Positions 37,013-50,309 of a stretch of DNA of 64,000 nt are shown piece after piece. The position numbers and the translations under genes were made by a program. The notes under the pieces were generated by a model. That model was not told the origin of the DNA. It ran no database searches and saw only the letters and a program-made list of their open reading frames with translations. Each line of letters opens with the position of its first letter. Position 1 is the stretch's first letter. The stretch covers positions 88,582,305 to 88,646,304 of the forward strand of contig OZ021725.1 of the NCBI GenBank assembly GCA_963978545.1, in the 5' to 3' direction. The DNA comes from Linyphia triangularis. Its lineage: Eukaryota > Arthropoda > Arachnida > Araneae > Linyphiidae.

Positions 37013-40000
37013 CGCTGTTTTCCTGTTGTCTCTCCCTTCCAAAGAGGAAACTTCCGAGTGTGGAGTAATATGAAAGACAATTTACGGTCTTTTGCTTATT
37101 TTTAAGTACTTCTTCATTAAGGAACTGGCTAATGAGAGAGTGAGTACTTAATGTGAGAATTTAGCTTTAGGAAAAAGATTTCTTAAGATAGACGAGTTGT
37201 CTTATTGTTCTAAGATATACATCAGTTGTTTACTACTAGACAGAGATTTAAAATTAAAAGTGTCACTTTATAAGACTAAATAGGTATTTTTAATTAAAAA
37301 ATGAAATATGCTTTTAAATTGTGTACTTTTTTAATTTTACTCACAGTTCAAAGCCAATTTCTTACTCTTACAGAAATTATGTTTTTTTTTTTAAATGTGT
37401 TTAAAGTTACATTAAGTTGGAAAGTCATGCATGATGATATAATTTAGTAGCTCTGTTTAAAAGTGTTGTTTATTTAAAAACTGTATCTGAAACTTTTAGT
37501 CTCATATCCTGCATTAATTGCAAACGTATATATTTAAGAATGCTAAATTATTTAATTGTATATATTAAATATATATATATAGATAAATAATTTTCTAATA
37601 TGCAATTAATTACTATTTAATACTTAGAACTTGCATAACGTATCAATAAAAAATGTTTATAGGTGTCATTAAAATTTTATTTATACCATACCATTATTTT
37701 TATATTGCATTCTTATATTGTTTGCAGTTGAACCAAATATTAGTGCATCACATTTTATAATTTAACTAGATTCATTATGAGCGACATCTTCGTAATTATG
37801 TGATTATAGTATAATCACAAAATGTCATCACACAACATTTTCTTCTATTTTTAAACTAACAGTGTTTAATGGATAAATTATCCACATTTACCAATTGCCG
37901 CAGGAATTACCGTATGAATTATTTGATTGCATTACAATTCATTAGATATAAAATCTAATGAATTAAAACTTCAATGCAAATATTTACTCTTAACTACATG
38001 ATGTAATTTAAATCACAGCTGAAAATTAATAATTTTCCGTACATATTTAGCATTTTATTACATACTTATATTAAAACATATTTAAAAAATCACCAGTATG
38101 CATAATCGTTTTAAATAAGATTTTCTCATACGTATTGGGGTATATAGTAATACACAATTTAGTGTGCTTTTTATGAAATAAAAAAAAATAATACAATCTG
38201 CATTATCTTTTAATGTGTTAAACATATGCAATGAATATCATTAACGCACAATTTTGAGGGATCAAATATTATGAAATGTCTTAAAAGATCAAATGTGTTT
38301 CCGTGTTTAACTTTATCCAGCATCCGACTTGAAATACAAATAGAAACTTTTCATGTATAGTATATTTATTTGATAAGTACTTCTGTTACTATTACAAATT
38401 AACTTAGTATCCTCCGAAAAACAATGTTTCTTTTCTTTAACATTTCTTAACATTTTCTTTAACGTAAACTATTTAAAAGAAACAAAACTAAGCAAGTAAA
38501 TCATCCAAAATAAAACAAGATTTTAAACCAAAAGCACTTATCAAAAAACACTATAACCTAAGACATATAATTTCTTGTTCAAAAATATAATACAAAATGA
38601 AGAAATCAACGAAAATTTTCATTTATTCAACAAACAATTTTTTCATGGGGAATATTATCTTGTAAGTGATTTCATCAAATAAGTAAACACATAAAACATT
38701 AGAAAAAAGTAGCTGGTGAATTTAAAAAGCAAACTTTTGCATCTTGAAAGAAACAACCAAAAACCTGAATAAACTCAGCTTTTAAAGAACGCGTCAATCT
38801 AATTAGTGTAATCATTATTTTTTTCTTGCAAGAAAAACACAATATTCCTTTTTTCATTATTTAGAGCTGCATTCTCATTAAAGAATTTTTAATTAGTCAA
38901 TAAGATTTTGTATTTTTATATAAATAAGAATTTCTTTTTAATTTGTAATTTCTTTGTTACTTTAATGAATTTGGCTGCATGAATGTTTTTGTTTTTTTTA
39001 TTATTATTAAACTAACAAGCTGTAGCAAGCTAGTAATTAATATGCAACTGACGGATGAGGTCTAAATAAATATAAAAATTATGTAATGTAAAGTACTGCT
39101 TTAAGGTTTTTGATCCTTTGAATTTAGCAATTGACAAACATAAATCATCTTACGGCAAAATAATCCCTATGTTTAAGTAGTTTATTTTAACGAGTATCAG
39201 TTGTATACAAACTGTCATGTTTAGAGATGTTATTTCTGATAGTTTATTTTTATTCAAATTAGAAATTGCATAATTATTACTTAATGCCACGTAAAATGAA
39301 GTAATTGATAATATTTTTATGTTTTAAATAGTATTATTTTTACAAGCTTTCTTTCTAATCACTCTAAATGTGGTAGTTTATTTCAATCTCTGTCTTTCTA
39401 ATAACCAATTTATTTCTAACTTTACACACATACGTAACCATTATTAAAATACAATATTACACAATGTCAGAACATTATTACTAACAATTAATTGATCGTA
39501 ATAAAAAAAACTTATTAAAATGCTTATGCGTTGGTTACACGATAGATAGCTATTCTGAATTTATTAATATTCAAAAATAAAAGTCTCATTAATATATTAG
39601 TATAATAGTCTTGTATAGTAATATATATAAATTAATTTTTAGGAATGATTATTAGCTAAAACTACATTTTTAAGTCAGAATTATAGATGGACAATTATTC
39701 CCAGAAATTGATAAAATATTTATAAGATAAAAAGGTCAACCATTTATATAAAAAATACGATATTGTGTGGGCAATTAATGGAAATAGGTTCCAAATTTAT
39801 GGAACTAGTGATTTTATAAAAATTTTACTATTTTTATCTAAAATAAAGAAATGTATTATGTTATTTAAAGCAAGGACATCAATTTTATTTAAAAAAAAAA
39901 AAAAAAAGTCAGTAAATACAATGTCCTACTTACACGTATTTAATTGTTGTTCCTATTGTAATTGAAGCAAAATCTTAGGCATTTAGGAAGGGTTATTAAA

Positions 40001-42696
40001 ATTAAAATACTTCTTACCTAAAATTCAGATGAAATGCATTAAAAAATATTTTTTTAAATAGTAGGGATTGGAGTAATAGTTTTATATAATTTTAATAAAA
40101 ATAATATAAATTATGTAAAAAAAATCATTTGCTTTTAAACTTACTAATTATAACAGTTGAAAAAAATATTTTTATTTTTGCATGCCACATTTTCTTAAAA
40201 CAAAAATCAAAGAAACATTTGAAATTTTATATTTTTAGCAACTCTTAAACATATTTAATTATGTTAAACTCATTGACGCGAGTTTATAATAAAAAAAGAA
40301 ACATTACAAATATTTTCGTATTATATTTATAACTGTTATTCTAATAAATTAATAACTAGGAATGCGAATTTAAAGTAAAATTTTTTGACAGTTTAAAAAA
40401 AAATAGGTATAATATTTATTTACGAAAGTTTTATTTTTACTTGATAATTTATGCAAATAGTTTAGTGCAAATAAATCTACTAATTTTAAATTGTATGCAT
40501 TTTTTTAAAAAACAAAAACTGGGAATGTAAATTTATGAGTGGTAAAATTTGTATTTCAAATTTATTAATTAAATTTAAAAATTAATAATACAACTATTTT
40601 ATTTGCTGAATTATTTCCTATAATTCTACAAAAAGATTTTCTATAAGTATGTTATCAATCAAATTACAATTGCAAAAAAAGGCAATGTAAGAAATATCTC
40701 AAGTTGTCATGAGAAATAACCGTAAAAAAATAGAGTTAGTCTGGAAAAATAGCTTAGCAGTCAAGAAAATAAACAATAAACTTGTCTATTTGTAGCTTAC
40801 CCCATGTGTTCAACATTTGGCAACTGTCCAGCGAAGTCTTATTCAATTAAAATAAAGATTTCAGCTGTTGTAAGGAAAAAATTTTAATCATTATTTTTTA
40901 TGCAGTACCATTACAAAAGACTTGTTTACCAATGCTTTTATTTGGACATTGCTCTAAAAGTAATAAGAAGAAAAGAGAGTTATCTCGGAATAAAAAATAA
41001 ATTTCCGAATGGTAATTGTGGAGTTGTCTGTTTGTTTTAAAATAAATTAGTAAAAAGAGTTTTTATTTAAAAAATGCAACTGCAGAAATTAACTAATTAT
41101 TAAACTGTGATAGTAAATTTAGTATGAAGTTTATATTGCAAGTCTTGATTTTTAGTTTATTCTTTATATACAAGCATATTTTTACAAATATATTTGCATT
41201 TCTTTATTCTTTTTCTTAATAAAAATTACAACAAACACAAAAGCACTGATAATGTTGGGTTTTGGTAAGTAATAGTTTTGAATACATATTAATTATATGT
41301 GTTAGCTTTAACTTATAATTTAATCTTTAGCAAATATATGAATTATATAAATATATAATAAAAACTTTGCAACTGCTACGAATAAATTTTGGCTTAAGAG
41401 TTCAAGTACAACAAAGGTAGCAAAAACTTCTTTAAATTGAAATCTGCAAGCCTTCTTCAAAATCCTACCCTCTCCCTTAATATACAAAGTGATTATGAAG
41501 TAACTTTACCGATTAACAAGTCGGAAGTGGTGACAGTAATTAAAGAATGCGAATGAAATTTTATATAAAGGTATTTAAAATTTTGTATTCGAGAATCAGC
41601 AGAAAAAAACTAATAAAAATTTCCTGGTTGGACGATAACAATATTTCTTTACATTTCAAGTATCCACAAGACAAACGCAAAGACTAGTGAATAACGGAGA
41701 AAGTTAGTAACACAGAAGCAAAAATCACTTTATTTCGTAAATATCTGTAAGTTTGATTAATTTGAAGTAGTTATCACTTTATATCACTCTTGAGAGTTGG
41801 GAAAATGATACTCTTCTCAGTCATTTGTTGTTTTCATTATTTGTTTCGGGGTTTTTTTATGCGCCAAACTTCTTCGTGATACATGTACTATCTCAACTAC
41901 AAAAACTCGTTCGATCACTTATCAACTGATTTAAATGGGTGTTGCCGTAGGCATTTAACCATGACCGTCCGAGTATGAATTTTTAATCTGGCATTCACTC
42001 TCAAAAATAACACAATGAGATACTTATATGTTGATTTTCATTTAAACTCGTTAATCATCAAGTTGCCGTTGAAAGTTGGTATGTCAACAAAATTACTTCA
42101 TGACTATCCTGTATGCATTGCAACACACAAAATCTTTCACCCAGGACTTTTTAATTTCGAAATGACATATCTGCGAAATATTGAGATACAGAAAGAAGAT
42201 GCATGTGGCATGTAGGATAGACAGTAAAGAAAATTTCATATATACTGGTTTGCAAAATGTGTTACATTATTGAAACTTATCAATTATTGTTGTATAATCT
42301 GAATGTAACGGAATAAGTGTATCTATTTCCCAATGAAAATGTGCCCTATGATCCCTTTATTGGAAATTGCACCCAAAGCAATTTCTTATACAAAATGAAC
42401 TGGTTTTTCAAGACACGGATTTTCAGTACCCAATATTCACAAGTTTTTTTATTAACTAATCAATGTGACAGAAAATAGGCCTTATTGTTAAATCACAAAC
42501 ATCCCTCATCACATTTACTATCATATATCAGTTTTGAAAGTCGGTCGATTTAAAATTCCGCACCTGTCAATCCAATAACATCAAATTTCTCTTCATTCTG
42601 TCTCCTTTTGTTTTTCCGATATGTCCTTTCAAAGTTATAGATTACTTTTAGAAAGTCCCTGAGTGCAAGATCTAAGGATTAGTCAAAATTCAACTC
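37012..42696. other. AT-rich non-coding, nothing recognised
   Basis: Almost uniformly AT-rich with scattered A/T runs (for example about 39890-39907). No gene, paired repeat or RNA could be supported. Confidence 0.5.
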
Positions 42697-42700
42697 TTAA

Positions 42701-43415
42701 GGTGTACGTATACACTAGAATTTTTTTTTTTTTTTAATTCTGAATTTAAAAATCCAATTCTTTTTTGCATTAGTTAGAGAGTATATCATACAAAAAATAA
42801 AAATTTCGACAGTTTTTAATTTGTTAATTAAGCTCTAATTAGCTAATTAATACCTTTTTCAAACAATGATATATCAAATTCTAATTTACTTAGAAACGCA
42901 ATTCCACTTGGAAATCATTCGAATATAGAATTCTTAATGTTTTGAAACGCAACTAAATTTCTAACACCGAATAAAAAAAAATTGCAATTTATTTTGTGCT
43001 AAAACATGAAAAAAAAATCGATATTTTCAATCAATTTTAAGTTTTAAAATAACTAAAAAATCAATAACTTAACCAATTTTGTATAATTGATTTTCAAAAC
43101 ACATAAGATATTATGTAGATTACTATGACATAAAAAAATTACAATTGAACATTTTGTTTTTGAATTATCATTGTTTGAATAAAACGTGATTTAATCAAAA
43201 TACAGTTAATCAAGAAACAGGTTTAAAGTTTTAGAAGCGTAGTACCTAACAGTGGTAGTACCTACCTATAATTGATTGTAATTTGAAAAATATTAAGGAT
43301 ATTTTCAAAAGTTTAGTATTGTTTGAAATCTAAAGTATCAGAGAATATTATGATATAATAACAAAAAAATAAGTATTCTGATCGATTTTCATGAATTGTA
43401 GGGTATACGTACACC
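42701..43415. mobile_element. MITE with TTAA flanks (piggyBac-type target), 715 bp
   Basis: The terminal inverted repeats are GGTGTACGTATACACTAGAA at 42701 and, as reverse complement of the right end, GGTGTACGTATACCCTACAA at 43415. Eighteen of the outer 20 bases match. TTAA flanks both ends (42697-42700 and 43416-43419), the target duplication of piggyBac-superfamily elements. The inside is AT-rich with a T15 run and no open frame, so it is non-autonomous. A Tc1/mariner origin with TA target remains possible because TTAA contains TA. Confidence 0.75.
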
Positions 43416-43439
43416 TTAATAAAAACTAAAACTCACGCC

Positions 43440-43940
43440 TATGACAATATGAGATTTCTTTCTAGAAGCAACACTCGGCTTTTCAGTTGCGTGACCAACC
43501 ATTGCATCTCCCTTCTCACTACCTTGCGTAAATTACATCTTCTTTTCCGCTCCCGAAACGACCATCTCCCCTCCTCCTCCCCCTCTAACTTCCAACTAAA
43601 TAATAAAAAAAACTAAATAAAAAAAAAAACGGCTGGATGATTCTTTCTAGCCACGGAAATGTCGTGACAGTACACGCACGTAACAGCAATTGTGACGTCA
43701 TCAAGGTTGGTCTTTAATGATCCTCGTCCGTTCTTTATCTCCAGGCTCCCCTTACGGAATCATTTAAGGGAAGCGTGTGGCAGAGTGCAGACGACTTAGT
43801 GGATGACGACTTAGTGGATTTAACGCAGGTGATAAGTTATGGAGTAACTGAAAACTCGAGCCGTGACGGGTTTTTAGCGGTGTTGGGAAAAGTTTTTTTT
43901 CTCTTGACTTTGAAATAAAGGGTTTAGTTTGTGGAAGTGG
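43440..43940. promoter_or_regulatory. Less AT-rich island with full CRE
   Basis: A perfect TGACGTCA octamer lies at 43693-43700 in a stretch of more even base composition. It is followed by the exon-like segment at 43745-43828. C/T-rich runs occur at 43560-43590. It may be a promoter or enhancer; no start site can be placed. Confidence 0.3.
43745..43828 (+). other. Exon-like segment with 15-bp tandem repeat
   Basis: It is bounded by an acceptor-like TTCTTTATCTCCAG ending at 43744 and a donor-like CAG|GTGATAAG after 43828. The 84 bases form 28 codons open in frame 0, and contain a perfect 15-bp tandem repeat, GACGACTTAGTGGAT, at 43790-43804 and 43805-43819, giving a duplicated acidic DDLVD. 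The donor is weak. It may be coincidence or a real micro-exon; no homology is recognised. Confidence 0.22.
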
Positions 43941-44206
43941 AAAAAGTAAAGGGTTACTTGTTTTTGAGAGGTATATATTCTGTATGATGTATGTGGTTTA
44001 TAACACTTATACGGGTAAGAGGCGTATAGTGTTTTTATTGTATGTTTCTTGCATTGATTAATTCGGAAATATGACTAAAGCGCATTTTAAAATTGCAATT
44101 TTTCAGCTTATTAACAATTATCTTCATGAAAAATTTATTTATGCAGTCAAAATTGATGCAAATATAAATTTAAAAAAATTAATTACAAAATATCATTGTT
44201 TAAGAG

Positions 44207-44243
<37 letters not shown>

Positions 44244-46660
44244 GGTCGTAAATAATGGGTGTTATCTAAAATTCATTAAACAGCATCTGAAAAAAATGAC
44301 AATGAATTAACACTTTTACACTTTTATTTGCCGTTACATAGTTATTGGTGTAATTATTATATTTTAGAAAAAACTTATCTTCCAATACATTAATACATTG
44401 CACTCAGGGAACAATCTATGGACAAGAAATGCGTGATCATAGTCTTGTAACATGAGAACTGCAAATAGCAATTGTCGCAGAAAGTACAATGCAATATTTC
44501 TATTATAGCACGCAGAAATAGGAAAAATTTAGTCAATCCTATTAGTTATACAATATATATCTGCTTAAGAATCTCTAAAACACTCGTACTACTAAAAAAA
44601 CTGGATTATTTGTACTTTTTAATACAATACGTGATTTAAATAGTTGAAAACATATTGTGCAGTGGTCTGAATTGATAACATTTTATTAATAAAAATGACT
44701 TTTTAAGCATATAATTTAAATATAAGTAGACAGACAAAGGAAATACACTGAGGTTTGCAGATTTTTTAAACTGATTTCCAATCGATGTAAATGCATAAAA
44801 ATTATTATTTATGTACTTCAACTGTTTTAAAACATAATGGAATTTTTCAATCATTTTAGAATTAAGATAACCATCTAACGTATTTTTTTTTTTTTTTTTT
44901 TTCAAAACATGCTCAAATTAGCGCGTCACACAAGTGAGCAAAGTGACTACTTAGTTTCAAAATCAAAATAAATCACAAACCAATTAAACTTACAAAAAAG
45001 GTATTTTGAAAAAGGAAAAAGATTAAAAAAAATAATAATTGTTATTTCTACAAAGGAAATATAAGTTGTTTCCCTCATCTCCGGCAGAGAGTTCATGGAT
45101 CCAAAGAAAATACCATTTGACATTATATCCTTTGTTTTTATTACTTATTTTCTGGTTATTGTTATTAAAAGTCTTTCGTTGCAACAAAGATACTCTTTCT
45201 TCTTCTACTTCACCATAATTGTTATTGTGTAATAATACTCTTCAGTGGTTTTCCAAATTTTGACTTCTTTGTATCATATCCTGCTTCCATTTCTATTACT
45301 ACTCTTTGGCTGGTTTTTGTTTCTCAGATCATTTAATCTCTTGCGCAACTTCAAAATCATTTTATATGAACTTTCTGTTTAAAATATATCCTCAGGGCCT
45401 TATATTCAACTGTCACTTTAACTAAATACTGATTTTTCTAAACGAAGAATATGAATATTGTCCAGTGACACTTAATCATAAAAGAATGCTAAATCATCCA
45501 TTTGAAAGTTTTGTTATAGTGAACATGAAAATATTCCAAAAAATATTTTTAAAAAATTTAATGATCGACAGACAAAGAAACCAACCTTTACCAACATCTT
45601 GGCTACTTTCTCTAGATTAACGCAACTATACAAAAGTCTTTCTAATTTAGAAAGCCGATAGAACTATGCAATCACCAAAGCTAGATTTGGCAGCCATGTA
45701 TTCAAAATCTGTCAGTTTCTTGACTTTACAGTAATAAACACTTACTATAGACACTTACTCAAAAACTACAAAATTTATAACTTCAAAAGACAAACTGGAT
45801 CAACCATCTCAATGTAATTGTGGTCATTGAGTGAAATGTGTTCCGGTGTTTCTTGTGTGATAACTGCACCTACCAGCTCCCACAAACCCTATAGAAAATA
45901 TGACCACTTTGAACATTGCTGATTTATATCAACTGAATGTAAGCTGTTTAGTCATAATCAGCATTAATACTCTATCTAGAACCTCTTATTGGTTTTCTCA
46001 ATAACGTTCTTTGCCATTTTAATTGCATAAAAAATTTCATAAAAAGTAGTATAAGAAATCATGTTATCTTGTTGTTTACTTTACAAAAAAAAATTGAATA
46101 TTTTATTGAGAATATTTAATAATTGGATAATTTTTAATTTAAATCTAGCAAGTGGGTGATATTCTTTCTTGAACGATATCAGCAACATCAAGATTAAATC
46201 AGTAAATTGAATGAGCAATTAATAAGAGACGTTTCCAAACTTTATAAATGACCCCAGTTATATCTTAATTTTCAATTATGGTTGTCCATCAACTGTTTAC
46301 ATATGTTTTATAAATATTACATTTATCTGAAGTGATACCGAATACAATTTTTTATACATTGGGTTTGTTTTCAATCGTAAATTTTGGAAGAGCATAACTC
46401 AAACAGCAGATCACTTTGTACTGATCTCGTATCTTGTAAACTCAGTTTTGATTTTTAAGTAAATTATCTCATTTTATCAACAGGACTTCACAATTTTACA
46501 TAAATTATAAGAAATCATAAAAATTGGTACACCCTTACAAAAAATTTAAGGATATGAAATGGCACCTCATTAAAGTGACAACCAATCAGTTTTAAATTCT
46601 CCGCAAAACAATAGAATTTATCCACACCACCTAAATATAGTTTGGTAAAAAATCCTCCTT
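43940..46660. other. AT-rich non-coding
   Basis: T30 and T20 tracts lie at 44209-44238 and 44883-44902. The frames crossing them (44071-44310 +, 44636-44905 -) are low-complexity artefacts. No gene seen. Confidence 0.5.
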
Positions 46661-46782
46661 CATCTCAAACAGACAGGACTAAAACACCTCACCTCGTCTC
46701 TGATAGGAACTCGGAAACGCGAAGAAAGTGAAGGAGGGATAGAGCTTAACAGCTACAGCTTGTGGCTTCCTATAGATTCCGC

Positions 46783-46796
46783 GTAGCCATAGCAAC
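46783..46796 (+). promoter_or_regulatory. RFX X-box match
   Basis: GTAGCCATAGCAAC matches the X-box consensus GTHNYYATRRNAAC at all positions. X-boxes bind RFX factors and are common in promoters of ciliary genes. Its place within a promoter-like island, directly beside an E-box, raises its credibility. Confidence 0.5.
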
Positions 46797-46810
46797 CAGT
46801 CACGTGACTG
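46797..46810. promoter_or_regulatory. 14-bp E-box palindrome (CAGTCACGTGACTG)
   Basis: A perfect palindrome centred on CACGTG with GTCACGTGAC flanks, the preferred site of USF/MITF/TFE-type bHLH-zip factors. It starts at the base after the X-box. Confidence 0.5.
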
Positions 46811-48085
46811 AGCGTTTTGCAGCTCCACCCCCTGCTTCGCGCGTGCTCAACAACCCTCATCTTCTTTCCCCCCCTTCTCCCCATCCAAGGGGATTGTGGG
46901 AGAGAGATAGAGATGCCACACTGTGGACGATCAGAGAGAGTGTAAGGAACACCCTCGATGCATCGTCTGATGACCGTATCGTCTGAAAACGATGGAGCAT
47001 CCCTCTGGTAATCGTCTGTTGCATTCTGGAGTTGTTGTTATCGTTGGTGATACGCAGGACTTGTTTTACGCTGGCAACTGTTGATCTTTCATAAGTTTGT
47101 TTGGAACGCTCTATAGAGATATTTTTTGAAGAAATTTTTCTTTGAAACGCTCAGAACAATCAAAAATCGGTGAGATTTGGTTGGATTAAGTTTTTGGATG
47201 AATAGTCGGTTGTTTTTGTACAGATATAATCTTTGACTACGGGTTTAGCCTTGTACTATCCTAAAAGGATATAAACTTATTTCGTATTCAAGGAATTCGA
47301 TTTAATATCGATCAAAATATCTTTATTGTGATATAGTAGGAGAATCGTTAATAACTATAAATAAAAAAGTTGAATTTAAATATAGTCCCGTTAGATAACT
47401 AGTGTGAAACACTTTGGAAGAAATATTTAGAAGATAGCGTTTTAGATTGGTATATATTACCTGAACAAATGAAAATATAGCCTTGAACATTTGTTCTTTG
47501 AATTATAAGAGTTGAATAGTCACTTAGTGATTAAAAGAAAAAGTAATGAAAATTTGAATTTTAACTGTGAAAAAAAAAAAAAAACTGTGCTTTGAATTTA
47601 GAAAGAGAAAAAAACAAAGTTTTTCTATCGTTAATTTAGAAGCAAGCTCTTGTTAAAACCCTCAAACGACCACCATTGAAATCTGGTATTGCTTGAATCG
47701 AAAAACTCACGGAATATTGAACGGACAGAAATAAAAGTTGGCAACATCCCAAAACAAGATAGCACCAACTGAAATATTTTGAGAACCTGCTTCGATTAAA
47801 AGAACACCAAAACCTGTTGAATCTGCTACCATTACAATCACAGAATACCTACTACCGAACCTTATCTTCTCTGCGAACCCGCATCCACAAATACGGCACA
47901 GCAGCGCAGCTCGTAGCAGCAACGAGCAACACTTGTTGAAAGCGGCCGCCGCTAGTTGGCTGAACAACAGGTACAAGCATCTCGCAGTTTCTCCTTTTGG
48001 TAGTAGAGTCTACTTTGCCGCGGAGCCAGGAGGACCAAGAATCGAAGCCGCGGACCAACTATCTTTCGCTGGGGTAGGACGAGAG

Positions 48086-50036
48086 GTAAGTTAACACTGG
48101 AATTTTGCTGGATCGCTCTACCATATGGTGGCGGAGAGAATTTGGTGGAAGATGTGGAGGAATTCGGTTACGCCTTTTCTCCTCTCTCTTGTTGAGGAAT
48201 TATGCTATGCGCGTTCTGGAATGATGCTTAAGCGGGTGTGATCTTTAAGTGATGACCTATATTTTCAAGATTTTATTGATGTTTTAAGTTGAGATAAATG
48301 TGGTGGGTTGTGTTTTGGTTGTTATTTCGTGGGGAAAAAGTGTCGTGTTATTTAATGGTTACGTTATTGGTTATTTTTATTGTTGCTTATCTTTTGATTG
48401 TTTTACGTTCGATACTGACACTTAAAATTGGATATATTGATTATTATAAATGTCTTTTTAACATATGTGGTTGTTCATATGAATTCGGGAGTTTCTTTTT
48501 CATTTAATTTTTTATTTTTTATTCATATAATTAGAAGTTGTTTATTTTTTACGTTCTTAGAATTTTTTGAATGACTATTGATTACATACACTTCGTAAAT
48601 GTGCGTTGCATCCAAATTATGTTCAGATTAAATTTTAGAAAAATAGTAGAATGTCTGGAGTGATAATGCAATGTTAGAAAAGATCTTCTGAATTTTATGC
48701 TTCGTTAATTAATAATATTCTAAATGTTAACATAAAAAAAATTAAAACATCAGATTGCCTTATTAAATTTAAAGTTATTAATTTCCAGAAATACTTTTTG
48801 AAAAGGGTTATAATTTATATTTTTAAATTCGTACATACTATTTAATTATAAAAAATGCACATTGATATTTTAAGTTTCAAAAATACTTTAACAACGTACA
48901 AAATATAATAATTATATTGTGTTAAATATTTTAAATGAAGCATTACGGATTATATTGTCCAATACCTAGTTAATTTTCTTTATTATTTATGTATTTTAAC
49001 ATACTATAGTTATTTAAATGCTCATCATTATGAAAATTATTTTTACATTACTTTTAAATTTTATGATTGTTAGAATTTTCTAATTTGTATCCATCATTTT
49101 AGTTAATTTGCAATATCTTATTGGAATTTTTATAAGTAGACATTCGAAAAATGTATTTTAATTTTATATTGTTTATTGCAATAAATGTAACAAAAAATTA
49201 TATGATATTAAAATGTGAGGGAAATACTTTTTCTTTGGGAAGTTTGTACTCGTCCCAAATACAAGCATTCACAATGAATATTTTATATTTTTAACTATAA
49301 AATTATTAATATTGTGTTAATTTACTTCCGAATATGAATGTTTAATCATGTTAAAACATATAAAGCAAACGGAACATCTCAAACATCGTAAAATACGATA
49401 AAAATAGATCAATGATGATTCCTGATAAGAACTCGTTAAAATATTATATTTAAAATTATTTCTTATTAAAAATGTTAGTATAGTAAGAACTGGTTAAAAT
49501 TAGATTGAATTTGAAGTTGACTTTTTATAAATTTTTTACAAATTCTGATACGAAATTTATATTAAGAGCATTTGTGCAACAAATCATGCAAATTCGGTTT
49601 ATTTATAAGAACAGAAGTTCTTATTCTCTAAATAACACTTAAATGATTGGAAGAATACTGAAATTCATTAAAATACATTCGCGTGCGTGATAATCGCAAA
49701 CAACATGCAGACGAGTTACTCAGATTATGTAAAGGGAGTATTTAAATAGTTAATAATTAACGCAACGAATAATTTAGCAAAAGCGCAAACCTCTATTTCA
49801 GTCCATGTACTGTGTGCACGTTGTATTGTAATTTATTTGTAATTAATCTTTGGATTTTTATTAGTAGTTTGATTAAAAGAGAAGAAGAAAACACAATAAA
49901 ATTCAAGTTGCCGTTTTGCAAAGGATAATTCTGAAAATTCACTAGTAAAAGTTAGATATAATATAGATATATTTAAATAAACGAATTTAGTAAATATATG
50001 CCCTTCATTGAGTAATTCTCTTCAATAGAAATATGT
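48086..50036. other. Non-coding, possibly start of a + strand intron
   Basis: It begins with the GTAAGT donor. The less AT-rich character continues to about 48250, then becomes AT-rich. No acceptor or coding exon was found. Confidence 0.4.
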
Positions 50037-50040
50037 TTAA

Positions 50041-50304
50041 CTCCTTGACGGTCATGGAAATGGGCGAAATTCTTCAGTTGTTTTCCCTGAAATAATTTTT
50101 AAATTATATTTCTAATTCAAATACATATTTTTTTTAATTATGTTTTATTTATTTTGTTTTAGATAGGTTATAGAGTATCATCCTAACAAAAATATCTAAA
50201 ATATATCTTATTTCAAATTTTATTTATAAACTTAAAAATGTTGTGTATTGCTAGAAAAACTGGGGATCCTAAGACGTATATATAAGTGCATGACCGTAAA
50301 TGGG
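50041..50304. mobile_element. piggyBac-type MITE, 264 bp
   Basis: TTAA at 50037-50040 and 50305-50308 flank ends CTCCTTGACGGTCATG (left) and CCCATTTACGGTCATG (right, reverse complement). The right end carries the CCC start typical of piggyBac-family termini after TTAA, and the left has decayed to CTC. The inside is AT-rich without an open frame. Non-autonomous. Confidence 0.75.
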
Positions 50305-50309
50305 TTAAT

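Larger units (their letters stand above)
46660..48085 (+). promoter_or_regulatory. Promoter island and candidate non-coding first exon
   Basis: This is the most promoter-like stretch. Around 46680-46990 it is CpG-bearing and carries adjacent X-box and E-box motifs. A second GC-rich block at about 47870-48085 (containing GCGGCCGC) ends in GACGAGAG|GTAAGTTAA, a consensus splice donor at 48085/48086. No long + frame runs to the donor, so an exon here would be 5' untranslated, or two exons may be present. The minus-strand frames at 47707-48058 are shadows of low stop density. The start site and the gene served are unknown. Confidence 0.4.

Noticed and set aside
47707..48058. Two minus-strand frames over the putative first exon
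   Set aside because: They overlap each other in different frames, and the strong donor lies on the opposite strand.
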